From Liolophura sinensis (lineage: Eukaryota > Mollusca > Polyplacophora > Chitonida > Chitonidae), in the NCBI RefSeq assembly GCF_032854445.1, contig NC_088302.1, positions 17,047,338 to 17,111,337 on the forward strand: a stretch of 64,000 bases of DNA, written 5' to 3'. How positions within the stretch are numbered: the stretch's first letter is position 1; each line of letters starts with the position of its first letter. The notes beneath the pieces are model-generated. The model did no database searches. It was not told where the DNA came from and saw nothing but the letters and a program-made list of their open reading frames with translations. The translations under genes and the position numbers were made by a program. Shown here one piece after another: positions 39,001 through 42,490 of this stretch.

Positions 39001-41818
39001 AATTAGAAGAATTGCTGTACTAAAGTACACATGCCCTGCATATCATCTTGCATTCACATTTTTTTTTTTGTAAATGGTATTGATAAGTTTTCAGCATGGT
39101 CACATAAATAACCAAGTTGGTGTGGAGTTTTTTCACTGGAAGATGTAGCTGGATATTCATGTAAACAGATGGAAATATTTGAAAAACAAAATGCTTTTGA
39201 CCAACGCTAAAATGTTGTACTTAACTGCATTTTTTTTTCTTTTTTTTTTTTAAAGCTAAAGTACATGTATTCATTAGCTTTTAAGGCCTTCTGAATACTG
39301 TGTGTATGTTTAGCTGTGGAACGTCCCTGATTTTCTCCTCTCTGTCTCATCTGCTTGACTTTCGTCAAAACGTTGAGTAGTTAAGTAGGTAACTGAACAA
39401 TGTATTCATTAACACTATAGATGACTTTTACAGCACTGTCATATAGGCATTAATGATGTGTTTTATGTAATGTTTGTTGAAATTGTTCTCACAGCAGTAT
39501 GACTTAAATATTGCTAATAAGCCTTTCAAACAATAATAATTTATTCATGAAAATGTGGCCAATGTGTTTTTCAGACACATTGATTGGCACGTGAAATACA
39601 CACCTGAAATGCACACCTGTGTAATTCGCCTATCAATTGCTCAGATATGAGATGTGACTGAATGTGTGTCTTTAGTGTATTTCACATAAGGACTCATGGT
39701 ACCTAAAGGGTACAAGGAAAGGAACTCCACGAGGATTGTGGATTTAAGGGAATACAAGAATGCTTTTGAGGATATTTTAAATCTCAACAACACTTCTATT
39801 TTATGCATAATTTATGCAAAGTTCAGAAATTTTCGGAAGTGATGTCTTTAACAAATTTAACGGGAGCACAGTATCAGCTTAGCACCTCCCCCACTCATTC
39901 CTTTTGTTTTTGACAGTTTGTATTGTTGATATCATAACTGCAGGCTTTTTAATTTGCTAATTAACCACTGGGGCCATTGGAAATCTGTAGTTTAAGGCCA
40001 TTGATATGTCCCAAGAAGAAAGTTGAGAAACTTTTTTGTACTTTAATAAAATTTAAACTTAATGAAAACCAAGCCTTTTGTGTAACCTTTAAAATGAGAA
40101 TCTGTTCTTACTCTCATAAAATTTAGTTTGTTCCTAGTGTGTAAATATAGGACTCTGATATAACAGTATCTATATATACTAAAGGCGCTAAATACAGTTA
40201 GTTGGTTTTTGTGTTGTTTACATACATGTACTAGTGTATAGAAGTCTGGAATCTGTTTACTTCTATGTTTTTCTTTTACTTACCCGAAGACAGTGTAAAC
40301 ACACAGGCTTACAGGCCTATCAAATATCCAGCTTAGTTATTTGACTGGTTTTTTTTCCTTTTAACTACAATGTGATGCTAGTGTTTCAAATTAAGGTGAT
40401 TAGGAATACAGGACCAGCTGAAGAGCAGAGATGCTAGTAGACTAAGTAAAAGTGTGTTCACACAATATAACTATGCGTATATTTTCATCTTGTTGGATAG
40501 TACCAATGATACCAGTCAGGAATTTATGCATCTAGCTTTTCACATCACGAATGGTATTTCTTAATAACAGCATTTCCTAATAACAGCTAATATTATTAAG
40601 TAAGATAATGTATGTTTGTATGACAGAGATAATATGGATGATTTTCTGGAAAATTGCAGAACTATCCGTACTTGTAAACGAATAATAAAGGGAACATTTC
40701 ATCAATGAATGTTTGGTCTCTTCCCTAGAATGGCTGATACATCAAATAGCCATTTTCAGAGCTCCCACCATGTTTACAGATCAGATTACAGCATGTAAAG
40801 TGTCTTGTCAGTGAGTGACTTGTCTTTCGATAACTTGGACACACATGGTGTAAGTTCAATCCTGGAGTTAGACAGTATTTTTGTTTTACATTCCCGTCTG
40901 TTGTTGTTCATGGAGCCATTGCCACAATAAGCGCTTGACAATGCTGGTGTGTCTGCCTTCACTGTCTAACTTATACATATACATGTTTCTGTGTGTCGCG
41001 TGGGAAAGTTAATCAGTAACTTGCCACAGACTAGTGGTTTAATACCTCAGGCACTCCAGTTTTTCCCCCACCTGTAAAACTGGTGGAGTTTCCATTGTAA
41101 GTGAAAAATTCTTCAGTTTGGCATTAAAACAAACATCAAAGAAATTAATAAATAGAACTTTATTTGATAGGCTCTGATATTTATATGCACGTTTGAACTT
41201 ACACCTGTATTTCTGGTTTCATGTAACACAGTTTGTGGAGATTGGTCGTGTGGCAAGTGTGGAGTTTAACCACAAGCAGATTGACTGCGCTCGAAAAGGA
41301 CAGGAAGTCTGTGTGAAGATAGAACCTATTCCAGGAGAGACTCCCAAACTGTATGGCCGCCATTTTGATGCTACAGATCTGCTAGTCAGCAAAGTAAGTT
41401 AGAACCTCATGCCGGGCAAGAAAAACTGGTTAAAATCATTGTTTGAACTGGGGTGTAAGTGCATGACTACTGTCAATCAACTGAAGGAGTGGACTCAGGA
41501 AAAATTTCCTTTATTTGACTGATGAAGAATGCAGCGACTTTCAACAAATATTATCATGGAAGTTGATGCTCTTTTGCAATTACTTCAAATGTGCTGTCTT
41601 TTTCAGGGATTTCATCTATATCTGCCTATCTAAGTAAAATGTTCAGTATATCGTGATCCAGAAAATCGAGATGTTCTTCTAACAGGATTGCTTTCATCAT
41701 GTATTTTCAGATAACACGTCAGTCTATCGATGTTGTGAAGGAGTACTTCAGAGATGAGATGTCAAAACCTGACTGGCAGCTTATCATGGAACTGAAGAAA
41801 ATGTTCCAGATAATTTAA
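3..41818 (+). CDS. EIF5B: Eukaryotic translation initiation factor 5B, 3' part of gene (spliced, 5' incomplete)
   Basis: Joined exons: 3-207, 1567-1892, 2354-2464, 2655-2722, 4991-5132, 6345-6476, 7299-7481, 10028-10189, 17274-17405, 18161-18292, 19039-19115, 29002-29305, 41232-41393, 41711-41818. Total 2244 nt, 747 codons plus TAA, no internal stop, all borders GT-AG. eIF5B is the cytosolic ribosome-dependent GTPase that promotes 60S-40S subunit joining at the end of initiation and works with eIF1A. Numbering from the first complete codon: acidic/lysine-rich linker 1-150, G1 GHVDTGKT 165-172, G2 Thr198 in IGATNVP, G3 DTPGHE 229-234 with the conserved His233, G4 NKID 283-286, G5 SAHSG 351-355, then domains II, III and IV ending ELKKMFQII. 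Human eIF5B is about 1220 residues, so roughly 470 N-terminal residues are upstream of the window. Identity comes from near-continuous resemblance to animal eIF5B over the whole G domain and C-terminus; mitochondrial or bacterial IF2 would lack this C-terminal end. No frameshift or missing key residue is seen. Confidence 0.97.
507..800 (+). mobile_element. SINE family B, copy 1
   Basis: tRNA-like head with an A-box-like TCGCCTAGTGGTCAG near 518 and a B-box-like TGATCAAACCC near 561, followed by a body containing CGCTTGGCGCTCAGC and GTCAGTATAATGTGACTGGG. The body recurs at 13270-13430 and, more diverged, in the SINE at 3113-3455. The tail region resembles the other copies but decays near 800. 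Confidence 0.7.
1028..1160 (+). mobile_element. SINE family A, internal fragment
   Basis: Matches the middle of the common SINE: GTGAGTTCAAGTCCA (B-box), TGCTGGCTTCCTC, and GGTTGTGGGTTTCC up to CCTCCCACCATA. The 3' tail is missing here, but a matching 3' part begins at 1310, so the copy may have been split. Confidence 0.75.
1310..1408 (+). mobile_element. SINE family A, 3' fragment
   Basis: Begins CTTTCCTCCCACTGCAATGC and runs through AAGTGAAATATTCTTGGG to CATAAAACACCAATTAAATA, the family tail. Likely the 3' piece of the copy at 1028-1160 or an independent truncated insertion. Confidence 0.75.
1567..1892 (+). CDS. EIF5B: eIF5B exon 2: acidic tract, charged helix and G1 (P-loop)
   Basis: Residues 69(split)-177. 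Acceptor TTGTAG/TCC, donor ACAAG/GTACAG. It begins with a Lys/Thr-rich segment, continues with a long Glu/Asp/Ser run (about residues 95-130), then a basic helix rich in Lys, Arg and Glu, and ends with [17 protein letters not shown], the first beta strand and P-loop of the GTPase. The open frame runs upstream into intron 1 but the resemblance to eIF5B and a good acceptor place the border at 1567. Ends in phase 0 directly after the P-loop helix start. Confidence 0.95.
1893..2353 (+). other. eIF5B intron 2, nothing further seen
   Basis: 461-nt intron with GT-AG ends. No repeat, ORF or motif of note was recognised. Confidence 0.6.
2354..2464 (+). CDS. EIF5B: eIF5B exon 3: switch I / G2
   Basis: Residues 178-214, 37 whole codons (phase 0 at both ends). 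Codes for [20 protein letters not shown], continuing TNVPKEAI, the switch I region with the G2 Thr. Acceptor is TATATGATAG/TTA, with almost no polypyrimidine tract; the codons on both sides match the family exactly, so the border is secure despite the weak signal. Donor AAAGAG/GTAGGT. Confidence 0.95.
2655..2722 (+). CDS. EIF5B: eIF5B exon 4: G3 (DTPGHE)
   Basis: Residues 215-236 plus two bases of Ser237, 68 nt. Codes for [20 protein letters not shown] followed by SF. It carries the Mg/gamma-phosphate Asp of G3 and the catalytic-type His of the IF2/EF-Tu class. Donor TTTCAG/GTAAGG leaves phase 2; AG joins T of exon 5 to form the conserved Ser. Confidence 0.95.
3009..3052. repeat. (TA)n microsatellite
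   Basis: About 22 uninterrupted TA units in intron 4. Open frames across it translate as Ile-Tyr repeats and are not genes. Confidence 0.95.
3113..3455 (-). mobile_element. SINE family C, full length, with 17-bp target-site duplication
   Basis: On the minus strand the element starts with a tRNA-like head (TTGGTAGAGCGTCCGCTTCG, A-box-like), has a central part with CTCGCTTGGCGTTCAGC and TATCAGTATAATGG, and ends with GAGTACGACGTTAAACCCCA followed by an (ACTC)n tail. It is flanked by the direct repeat AACAAGGTTGCTTGGAG at 3096-3112 and 3456-3472, a perfect 17-bp target-site duplication. This is the signature of LINE-mediated retroposition. Confidence 0.9.
4600..5000 (+). repeat. Degenerate tandem duplication of the exon 5 acceptor region
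   Basis: The segment around the exon 5 acceptor (AAATATCCAT, TTTTCTCT, CCTCAGTAACCTCAGAA) recurs at least twice upstream: acceptor-like CCTCAG/TAACCTCAGAA at 4797/4798 and TTCCTCAG/TAGCCTCAGAA at 4909/4910, with a weaker form near 4710. Spacings are 112 and 81 nt. Each copy carries the first bases of exon 5, so the duplication crossed the intron-exon border. Confidence 0.75.
4991..5132 (+). CDS. EIF5B: eIF5B exon 5: switch II to G4
   Basis: Residues 237(split)-284. Acceptor TCTTCGTCAG/T. Codes for [20 protein letters not shown], then [10 protein letters not shown] and ends VALNK, so the intron splits the G4 motif NK/ID. The acceptor region is duplicated upstream within intron 4 (see the tandem repeat 4600-5000), giving competing acceptors at 4797 and 4909. 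Donor AATAAG/GTATGT. Confidence 0.95.
5690..5965 (+). mobile_element. SINE family A, nearly full length
   Basis: tRNA-like head GTGGCTCAGTCGGTTAGCGC near 5699 (A-box) and GTGAGTTCAAGTCCA near 5766 (B-box), then the family body (TGGTTGTGGGTTTCC, CCTCCCACCATAATGCTGGT, AAGTGAAATATTCTTGA) and the CGTAAAACACCAATCAAA tail with a short (AAAT)n end. Lies in intron 5. Confidence 0.9.
6345..6476 (+). CDS. EIF5B: eIF5B exon 6: end of G4 and following helix
   Basis: Residues 285-328, 44 codons, phase 0 both ends. Begins [20 protein letters not shown], completing NKID, then a linker [20 protein letters not shown] typical of eIF5B. Acceptor GTTTCAG/ATT with a T-rich tract, donor GAGCAG/GTGAGG. The upstream open frame into the intron is fortuitous. 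Confidence 0.95.
6477..7298 (+). other. eIF5B intron 6, nothing further seen
   Basis: 822-nt intron with GT-AG ends. I recognise no repeat family or second gene in it; open frames are short and AT-driven. Confidence 0.55.
7299..7481 (+). CDS. EIF5B: eIF5B exon 7: G5 and end of the G domain
   Basis: Residues 329-389, 61 codons, phase 0 both ends. Codes for [20 protein letters not shown] then [13 protein letters not shown], containing the G5 SAHSG loop, and finishes with the last helix of the G domain and the start of domain II (EELQATVME). Acceptor TTCCCAG/AGC, donor ATGGAA/GTAAGT. Confidence 0.95.
7482..9600 (+). other. 5' part of eIF5B intron 7, no recognised element
   Basis: About 2.1 kb of AT-rich intron without a match to the repeat families defined elsewhere in the window and without a coding signal. 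Confidence 0.5.
9628..9753 (+). mobile_element. SINE family A, 3' fragment
   Basis: Starts in the GTGGGTTTCCCCCAGGGCTC segment and runs through CATAATGCTGGCCATCGTTG to GTAAAACACCAATGAAATA. 5' truncated. Confidence 0.8.
9825..10003 (+). mobile_element. SINE family A, 5'-truncated, abutting exon 8
   Basis: Contains GAAGGCCTGGCAGCAACCTG, GATGGTTGTGGGTTTTC, GCCCGGTTTCCTCCCACGTT and the diverged tail GGCATAAAATACCGATCAAA. Its end is 25 nt from the start of exon 8, so it probably supplies part of the branch-site region of that acceptor. Confidence 0.8.
10028..10189 (+). CDS. EIF5B: eIF5B exon 8: domain II beta barrel
   Basis: Residues 390-443, 54 codons, phase 0 both ends. Codes for [20 protein letters not shown] followed by [10 protein letters not shown] and the conserved QIRGLL and KELRVK segments of the domain II barrel. 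Acceptor TTGTTGCAG/GTT, donor GTCAAA/GTAAGT. A SINE fragment ends only about 25 nt upstream of the acceptor. Confidence 0.96.
10190..11240 (+). other. 5' part of eIF5B intron 8, no recognised element
   Basis: About 1 kb of intron, AT-rich, no family match and no coding signal apart from chance open frames. Confidence 0.5.
11243..12245. mobile_element. Foldback-type element with about 240-bp terminal inverted repeats
   Basis: The left arm (from CCTGAATACAGAAACCC near 11250, through CAGTTTTATTTGACCTAGCG and CTGCAACTTAAGACAAAATT to about 11490) is mirrored as reverse complement on the right (about 12000 to GGGTTTCTGTAGTCAGG near 12239, which contains CGCTAAGTCAAATAAAACTG and AATTTTGTCTTAAAGTTGCA). 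Between them lie three diverged copies of a roughly 150-170 bp unit, each with GTAGAATC, a TTGACCTT segment and CTTTCCACCA, at about 11539, 11711 and 11859. No transposase ORF. Consistent with a non-autonomous DNA transposon of the foldback kind. Confidence 0.75.
12864..12921 (+). mobile_element. SINE family A, short 3' end fragment
   Basis: Only the last part is present: GTATAAGTGAAATATTCTTG then a shortened tail ATCACCAATCAAAGAAATA. Confidence 0.7.
13172..13505 (+). mobile_element. SINE family B, copy 2
   Basis: tRNA-like head with a clear B-box-like TTGGTTCAAACCCAT near 13240, then CTCGCTTGGCGCTCTCCGCT, GGAAACAGGACTGGTTGG and GTGACTGGGTGGGGTGTCAT, aligning with the copy at 507-800 over most of its length. 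Confidence 0.75.
13510..14350 (+). other. Part of intron 8, no recognised element
   Basis: AT-rich intron. A 100-codon open frame at 14042-14344 shows no family resemblance and sits in plain intronic sequence. Confidence 0.45.
14353..14578 (+). mobile_element. MITE family M1, copy 1
   Basis: Shares GATTTTGGAGACAAAA, TTGGTTGGGTTGGCCAATTT, CAGGGCTTCACAAAAA and CTTGAATAAACA with copies at 25100, 29533, 31821 and 34541. The ends (CCTCAACCTTTTT at the left, ATGTTGAAGGATT at the right) are inverted relative to each other, as in the other copies. Confidence 0.75.
15437..15547. repeat. Two interleaved inverted repeats (order A, B, A', B')
   Basis: Arm A 15437-15465 pairs with A' 15496-15524 (28 of 29 positions, core CTATTCTTGGCCTTTATGAT). 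Arm B 15472-15495 pairs with B' 15525-15547 (23 of 23, core GTCAATACTTGGACACCATA). The arms alternate and abut, so the two stems cannot nest; a transcript could form either hairpin or a pseudoknot. Located deep in intron 8. Confidence 0.9.
15560..16840 (+). other. Part of intron 8, no recognised element
   Basis: About 1.3 kb of intron. Only poly-T tracts near 16745-16770 stand out. No gene or repeat family recognised. Confidence 0.45.
16850..17013 (-). mobile_element. SINE family A, minus-strand copy, 5'-truncated
   Basis: Reverse complement of the family: tail TTTGATTGGTGTTTTACGCC at 16858, then GCCAGCATTATGGTGGGAGG and CCACGACCATCTGCAGGTTG. The tRNA-like head is missing. Confidence 0.85.
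17274..17405 (+). CDS. EIF5B: eIF5B exon 9: domain II/III junction
   Basis: Residues 444-487, 44 codons, phase 0 both ends. Begins [20 protein letters not shown], then [13 protein letters not shown], which matches the end of domain II in eIF5B. Acceptor CTCTTTCAG/AAC, donor TACAAG/GTACAG. Confidence 0.96.
17406..17915 (+). other. 5' part of intron 9, no recognised element
   Basis: About 500 nt of intronic sequence with no recognised repeat; the reading frame of exon 9 runs on to 17513 by chance. Confidence 0.5.
17918..18122 (+). mobile_element. SINE family A, near full length but diverged, before exon 10
   Basis: GCTTGGCGCAGTGGCTTGG, GTGAGTCCAGCTCATGCTGG, CTTCCTCTCTGGCTGGAAG and the tail AAGTACGTCGTTAAACACCA. 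Ends about 38 nt before the exon 10 acceptor. Confidence 0.8.
18161..18292 (+). CDS. EIF5B: eIF5B exon 10: domain III, first half
   Basis: Residues 488-531, 44 codons, phase 0 both ends. Contains [20 protein letters not shown], the hallmark helix and strand of IF2/eIF5B domain III, and ends TSKIP. Acceptor ATCTTGCAG/GCT, donor ATTCCT/GTAAGT. A SINE lies about 40 nt upstream. Confidence 0.96.
18293..18800 (+). other. 5' part of intron 10, no recognised element
   Basis: About 500 nt of intronic sequence; open frames on either strand look like chance. Confidence 0.5.
18800..19034 (+). repeat. Minisatellite (about 29-31 bp) running into the exon 11 acceptor
   Basis: Seven or so units of the type ATTGATATCTGCTAATTTGT followed by CC, with later units having TACTGGTATCTCTGC. 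The last unit (TGATAATTTGTTCC) passes directly into TCTTGCAG, so the array provides the pyrimidine tract of the exon 11 acceptor. Confidence 0.85.
19039..19115 (+). CDS. EIF5B: eIF5B exon 11: domain III, second half
   Basis: Residues 532-556 plus two bases of Gln557. Codes for [20 protein letters not shown] then LEHDN. The true donor is AACCA/GTAAGT at 19115/19116 (phase 2); CA joins G of exon 12 to give the family Gln. Reading on into the intron gives a stop at once. The acceptor CTCTTGCAG/TAT ends a short tandem repeat array. Confidence 0.95.
19120..19290 (+). repeat. Short tandem repeat of TTTCCTCTTATACAATG type
   Basis: About eight degenerate units of roughly 18-25 bp begin right after the exon 11 donor; an isolated unit pair recurs near 19770-19800. 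Confidence 0.75.
19368..19690 (+). repeat. Diverged direct duplication, unit roughly 160-190 bp
   Basis: Both halves share TGTTAGACAAAATATAAGGG-like, GTAAAGCACAATG and ATTGTTG/ATTGCTG, then a TAAATTAC/TAAATGAC segment in the same order. The match is weak by eye and should be treated as tentative. Confidence 0.4.
19795..20025 (+). mobile_element. tRNA-headed SINE, diverged (tail of family A type)
   Basis: A B-box-like GCAGGTTCAATCCCAG near 19840 follows a possible A-box GGCTCATAACCACTTGG; the 3' end has TATGGCATAAAACACCAATC followed by AAAGAATAAA. The middle is unlike family A, so this may be a distinct family sharing the tail. Confidence 0.6.
20125..20151. repeat. (TTTA)n simple repeat
   Basis: About seven TTTA units next to a poly-T tract, in intron 11. 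Confidence 0.9.
20505..20770 (+). mobile_element. SINE family A, full-length reference copy
   Basis: Best complete copy: head GATGGCTCAGTTGGTTAGCG (A-box) at 20512, B-box GTGAGTTCAAGCCCA at 20580, body with CTGCAGATGGTCGTGGGTTT and CACCATAATGCTGACCGCCG, and tail GCGTAAAACACCAATCAAAT then AAATAAACAAAT. Length about 265 bp. Pol III A and B boxes at normal spacing support a tRNA-derived SINE. Confidence 0.92.
20780..22400 (+). other. Part of intron 11, no recognised element
   Basis: 1.6 kb of intronic sequence; no repeat family, no coding signal beyond short chance frames. Confidence 0.45.
22430..24012. repeat. Minisatellite with about 152-bp higher-order unit
   Basis: Near-identical 152-bp units between about 23080 and 23780 (five copies), with more diverged units on both sides. 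Each unit is built from shorter blocks of the type CATACTCTTGATAGTCTTG, ATCATATACAAGTATGTAC and AATTGTGATCGTTCACATTG. Sharp homogenisation in the centre and decay at the flanks is typical of unequal exchange. A SINE interrupts it at 22612-22761. Open minus-strand frames of 74 codons recur at 152-bp steps and are by-products. Confidence 0.95.
22612..22761 (+). mobile_element. SINE family A, 5'-truncated, inside the 152-bp minisatellite
   Basis: Runs from GGGAAGGCCTGGCAGCAACC to GGCATAAAGTACCAATCAAA with an (AAAT)n end; both sides are minisatellite (CATATACATGTATG before, ATACATGTATGAACTC after), so the repeat ATACATGTATG may be its target-site duplication. Confidence 0.88.
24040..24860 (+). 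other. Part of intron 11, no recognised element
   Basis: About 800 nt without a family match. Confidence 0.45.
24868..25080 (+). mobile_element. MITE family M3, copy 1
   Basis: Starts CCCTAAATGGCC and ends GGTCATATAG, and shares GAGAGTTCTGTTGATTTTAG, GTTTTGAGATTTGC, ACTGGAAAATTG and AATATTTTGTGACATTTATT with the copy at 52437-52655. Confidence 0.8.
25100..25280 (+). mobile_element. MITE family M1, copy 2 (5' end decayed)
   Basis: GGAGACAAAACCACCTTGGT, TGGATTGGCCAACTTCAGGG, AATAATGCCCTCAAAATAGG, CTTGAACAAACAACTTGCAA, then TCGAAGAATCAC. Directly downstream of the M3 copy. Confidence 0.75.
25440..25972. mobile_element. MITE family M2, copy 1, with long inverted ends
   Basis: GGTATTTGGGACCATCTCTT on the left (25525) is mirrored by AAGAAATGGTCCCAAATACC on the right (25798), and TTACATAATAGTG by ATTATTATGCAAAG. 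Outer arms GTTCAGATGAAAGAG and TTTTCGTCTGATTTTAGC are also inverted. The middle contains an AT palindrome (TATGAATACATAATAT). The same organisation recurs at 30845-31425. Confidence 0.7.
26050..26190 (+). repeat. Dispersed repeat, copy 1
   Basis: GACTTTTGGGTGAAGATTAA, a TTTTAAGGCCTTAATG segment and AAACTTAAGGTGAAATAC recur in the same order at 59485-59595 (GACTTTTGGATAATTTC, TTTTAATGCCTTTATG, AAACTTTGGGTGAAATAC). Nature unknown. Confidence 0.55.
26500..26548 (+). mobile_element. SINE family A, short 3' end fragment
   Basis: AGTGAAATATTCTTGAATAT followed by GGCATACAACTCCAATCAAA and a (TAAA)n end. Confidence 0.75.
26560..28340 (+). other. Part of intron 11, no recognised element
   Basis: About 1.8 kb; open frames on both strands at 27358-27666 overlap each other and show no domain. 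Nothing else noted. Confidence 0.45.
28353..28606 (+). mobile_element. SINE family A, nearly full length
   Basis: Head CGAGGTGGTTATCACGCCAG, B-box GTGAGTTCAAGTCCAGC near 28424, body with TGCTGGCTTCCTCTCCAGTC and tail CTAAAACACCAATCAAATAA with an extended (AAAT)n end. Confidence 0.88.
29002..29305 (+). CDS. EIF5B: eIF5B exon 12: end of domain III, long connecting helix and start of domain IV
   Basis: Residues 557(split)-658, the longest conserved coding exon. Codes for [37 protein letters not shown], a charged connecting helix with [18 protein letters not shown], and the domain IV start [20 protein letters not shown]. Acceptor TTTCACAG/G, donor AAAGAG/GTAAGT. Flanked by the two largest introns of the window (9.9 and 11.9 kb). 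Confidence 0.96.
29533..29760 (-). mobile_element. MITE family M1, copy 3 (best inverted ends)
   Basis: Left end CCTAATTCTTCAGCCTTTT and right end AAAAGGTTGAGGAATTAG are inverted repeats with 16 of 18 matches. Inside, on the minus strand, are GGAGACAAAACTATATTGGT, TTGGATTGGCCAATTCCAGG and CTTCAGAATATGCATGAATA. Flanking bases are TA on both sides (29531-29532 and about 29761). Confidence 0.85.
30060..30272 (+). mobile_element. SINE family A relative, diverged
   Basis: B-box-like GTGTTCAATCCTGAG near 30096, then GCTTCCTCTCAGGCCATATG, GGGAAGGCCTGCAGAATCC, and a shortened tail GAGTACGGCCTTAAACTCCA. Confidence 0.7.
30845..31425. mobile_element. MITE family M2, copy 2, with long inverted ends
   Basis: CTCAGATGAAAGGG at 30885 and ATAAATATGGTCTTAAA are mirrored by GACCATATTTGTAAAT and CTTTCATCTGATATTTGC near 31350-31390. 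Also TTGTATGGTGGGAT versus ACCCACCATACAAAAATA, and TCTGCATAATAATGTTCTAA versus TTAGAACATTATAATGCAAA. Same layout as 25440-25972. Confidence 0.75.
31821..32030 (-). mobile_element. MITE family M1, copy 4
   Basis: Right end AAAAGGTTGAGGAAGTAGG, with (plus strand) GTTTGCAAGGTGTTTATTCA, GCATATTCTGAAGGCGTTAT, TGAAACTGGCCAATCCAACC and AATGTAGTTTTGTCTCCAAA, the reverse complement of copies at 14353 and 34541. Confidence 0.82.
32561..32621 (-). mobile_element. SINE family A, short 3' end fragment, minus strand
   Basis: TTTCATTGGTGTTTTACTCT then GAAGAATATTTCACTTATAC, the reverse complement of the family tail. Confidence 0.75.
32760..32975 (-). mobile_element. MITE family M3, copy 2 (minus)
   Basis: Left end GGTAAATGACCATAAAACTC, right end GGCGAAATTTTAGGTCATTT. 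Inside are AACAAACCTCAAAACACTTT and GTAAAACTCTCAGAATTGGC, the reverse complement of segments in the copy at 52437. A poly-T run sits in the middle. Confidence 0.75.
32980..33510 (+). other. Part of intron 12, no recognised element
   Basis: About 530 nt, no family match. Confidence 0.45.
33513..33633 (+). mobile_element. SINE family A, 5'-truncated with internal deletion
   Basis: GGGAAGGTCTTTCAGCAACC, GATGGTCGTGGGTTTTTCCC, then a jump to GTTGTATAAGTCAAATATTC and CGGCATAAAACACCAATCAA; the CCTCCCACCATAATG segment is missing. Confidence 0.85.
33640..34530 (+). other. Part of intron 12, no recognised element
   Basis: About 900 nt, no family match or coding signal. Confidence 0.45.
34541..34756 (+). 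mobile_element. MITE family M1, copy 5
   Basis: Left end CCCTAATCCCTCAACCC, right end AAGGTTGAAGAATTACTG; inside GATTTTGGAGACAAAACTAC, ATTGGTTGGATGGACCAATT, GCCTTCAGAATATGCTTGAA and TAAACACCTTGCAAACACGC. Confidence 0.85.
34918..36520. repeat. 48-bp minisatellite, about 33 units
   Basis: Unit contains GAGTACCTGACCACAGTGTA then ATATTGTGAAGTCAGTGGAG and GGAGTGTA. The period is 48 bp from about 34918 to 35700, after which longer variants with GATAGGAGGGCGTGTAG or GACAGGATGGAGTG alternate. Because 48 is a multiple of three the minus strand stays open for 355 codons (34678-35745), giving the 16-residue repeat [17 protein letters not shown] regard that frame as a by-product. Confidence 0.95.
36900..37035. 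repeat. C-rich tandem repeat (about 17-18 bp)
   Basis: Units such as CCCCTAAATCGCACCCCTAC and CCCCTAACTCACACCCCTTC. The minus strand is G-rich with runs of four to six G, so quadruplex formation is possible. Confidence 0.85.
37342..37361. repeat. Poly-G run (20 G)
   Basis: Uninterrupted G20 in intron 12; the exact length may be unreliable in an assembly. Confidence 0.9.
37987..38136. mobile_element. Short palindromic MITE-like element
   Basis: The left end GGGCCAAGTTGTTCAAAAAT then GTATTAACAGTTAA is mirrored on the right by TTAACTATTAATACACC then TTTGAACAACTGGCCCC. Middle contains ACTTTAGTCTTGACTAAAGT, itself a hairpin. About 150 bp in all. Confidence 0.75.
38140..40800 (+). other. Part of intron 12, no recognised element
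   Basis: About 2.7 kb of AT-rich intron with homopolymer T tracts (near 39061 and 39228-39250). No family match or coding signal. Confidence 0.45.
40805..41152 (+). mobile_element. tRNA-headed SINE, diverged, before exon 13
   Basis: Possible head with TGTAAGTTCAATCCTGG (B-box-like, 40849), body with CCACAATAAGCGCTTGACAA, and a 3' part TGTAAGTGAAAAATTCTTCA, GTTTGGCATTAAAACAAACA, TCAAAG that matches the family A tail. Resembles the element at 19795-20025. Confidence 0.6.
41232..41393 (+). CDS. EIF5B: eIF5B exon 13: domain IV
   Basis: Residues 659-712, 54 codons, phase 0 both ends. Codes for [20 protein letters not shown], then [20 protein letters not shown] and [13 protein letters not shown], matching domain IV of eIF5B. 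Acceptor TGTAACACAG/TTT, donor AGCAAA/GTAAGT. Confidence 0.96.
41711..41818 (+). CDS. EIF5B: eIF5B exon 14: C-terminus and stop
   Basis: Residues 713-747 plus TAA at 41816-41818. Codes for [20 protein letters not shown], then [15 protein letters not shown] and stop, the usual eIF5B C-terminus, the region that binds the tail of eIF1A in studied eukaryotes. Acceptor GTATTTTCAG/ATA. Confidence 0.96.
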   Translation: MTRQSIDVVKEYFRDEMSKPDWQLIMELKKMFQII

Positions 41819-42490
41819 TGCTCTATTTTTTTGAATGAAGATTTGTGCTTACTGACTTCATGCACTTTTGTGCTATGTTCCTGCAGATAAATTAGATTGT
41901 AAATTATTGTGTGAGGTCAAGAGGTCATAGATCATGTAAATTATATCCTGAAAATGAGGTCCTGAAAATGGAGCAAAGAGAAATTGACTCCATTAAGACA
42001 AGACAAACCATCAGTCTGCGCTATCTATTCATACTTGTTTGAGATAAATAGATAATCTTCATACAAAAAAAAAGTTAAAACTTAACATCATGCAGGGTTT
42101 GTCAGAGATGTCCAAAAATTCAAGGTTTTTGTATAAAAAAATTTTATCAGAACATTGTTCATGGTTATACATGTTAATTCCTGGCACAGTCACACAGTTC
42201 AACAGTTTTTAGAAGTTGGATTAAATTGCGTTAAGTAATCAGCCCTTTTTATCTGACACATTGTTGTGTTAGTGCACTTGGTTGTTTGTAGGCAATCATG
42301 AACCCATTTAGAGGTTTGCTACTCTCCTTAATAACTTTATTAAACTATTTTCCATGTAATGTTTTGAGAGCTGTTATGTTGAAGTACACACTGTGTACTG
42401 TCGTGGACTGTAACTGTGTCCTTAGCTAATTAGGTTGCCACTATATAACACATATACAGTTGTAATAAAATATGTGGACATGTATGTTTA
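41819..42490 (+). other. Probable eIF5B 3' UTR
   Basis: Non-coding, AT-rich sequence directly after the stop codon. The first well-placed AATAAA is at 42464-42469, followed by a T/G-rich stretch, so a transcript end near 42490 is plausible. A longer UTR is possible because more AATAAA motifs occur at 46032, 46238 and 46380, but a minisatellite lies between. Confidence 0.45.
42464..42469 (+). terminator. Candidate polyadenylation signal AATAAA
   Basis: Canonical hexamer about 645 nt after the eIF5B stop codon, followed within 20 nt by a TGTGGACATGTATGTTT stretch that is GU-rich in RNA. Position only; no transcript evidence. Confidence 0.4.
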